Source of the DNA: Flavobacteriales bacterium
GTDB taxonomy: Bacteria > Bacteroidota > Bacteroidia > Flavobacteriales > Flavobacteriaceae
DNA length: 14,478 nt
NCBI GenBank assembly: GCA_015494775.1
Contig: WGAP01000101.1
Coordinates: forward strand, 1-14,478
Direction of reading: 5' to 3'
Positions 14,461-14,478 of the stretch are shown piece by piece. The notes beneath the pieces were generated by a model. The model ran no database searches, was not told the origin of the DNA, and saw only the letters and a list, made by a program, of their open reading frames with translations. The translations under genes and the position numbers were made by a program. Positions within the stretch are counted from its first letter, which is position 1. The number at the start of each line of letters is the position of its first letter.

Positions 14461-14478
14461 AATCCACGCTTGTTTCCC

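Overview
The window looks like a chromosomal segment of a member of the Bacteroidota, probably close to Flavobacteriales. The evidence is several TAnnTTTG-type -7 promoter boxes, little sign of Shine-Dalgarno sequences, a FadL/OmpP1-type outer-membrane protein, a stand-alone DUF3109 protein, an archaeal/eukaryotic-type prolyl-tRNA synthetase, a mitochondrial-type aconitase and a methylmalonyl-CoA mutase of Bacteroidota type. Most of the content is housekeeping. No phage, plasmid, CRISPR, transposase or defence gene is visible.

Layout. Bases 1-352 hold an AT-rich heptamer tract and a GC-rich structured repeat (element A, copy 1). They are followed by the methylmalonyl-CoA mutase large subunit (353-2413, +). 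Convergent with it is a minus-strand pair: an unusual Tyr-rich/Arg-rich lipoprotein (4084-5652) and, 49 bp after it, an OmpP1/FadL-like barrel (2457-4034). Prolyl-tRNA synthetase (5737-7215, +) diverges from the lipoprotein. A small stand-alone CZB (zinc-binding) protein (7286-7708, +) follows and ends at a clear terminator. Bases 7761-8321 carry no gene. They hold element A copy 2 in inverted orientation, an (AGTTTTN) heptamer tract and a tandem stem-loop repeat (element B). Next are a penicillin acylase family protein (8322-10697, -) and aconitate hydratase (10805-13075, -), separated by the aconitase terminator. A divergent 313-bp gap leads to tRNA-Asn(GTT) (13389-13462, +), an intrinsic terminator, and a DUF3109 cysteine-cluster protein (13509-14087, +) whose start lies only a few bases after the terminator T-tract. 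Bases 14088-14478 are a run of GC-rich hairpins ending in another AT-rich heptamer tract.

How the genes relate. Methylmalonyl-CoA mutase and aconitase both belong to central carbon metabolism (propionyl-CoA/succinyl-CoA and the TCA cycle), but they are not in one operon here. The lipoprotein and barrel genes are plausibly one envelope transcription unit. The remaining genes look like independent units.

The least ordinary content is (1) the intergenic repeat system: two inverted ~97% identical copies of a structured element bracketing five genes, with shared ends and a variable hairpin tip, found with heptamer tracts and other hairpin arrays; (2) the Tyr-block/Arg-block lipoprotein, which contains no lysine after residue 91; and (3) the tRNA-Asn/terminator/DUF3109 junction. 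I see no convincing new multi-gene system.
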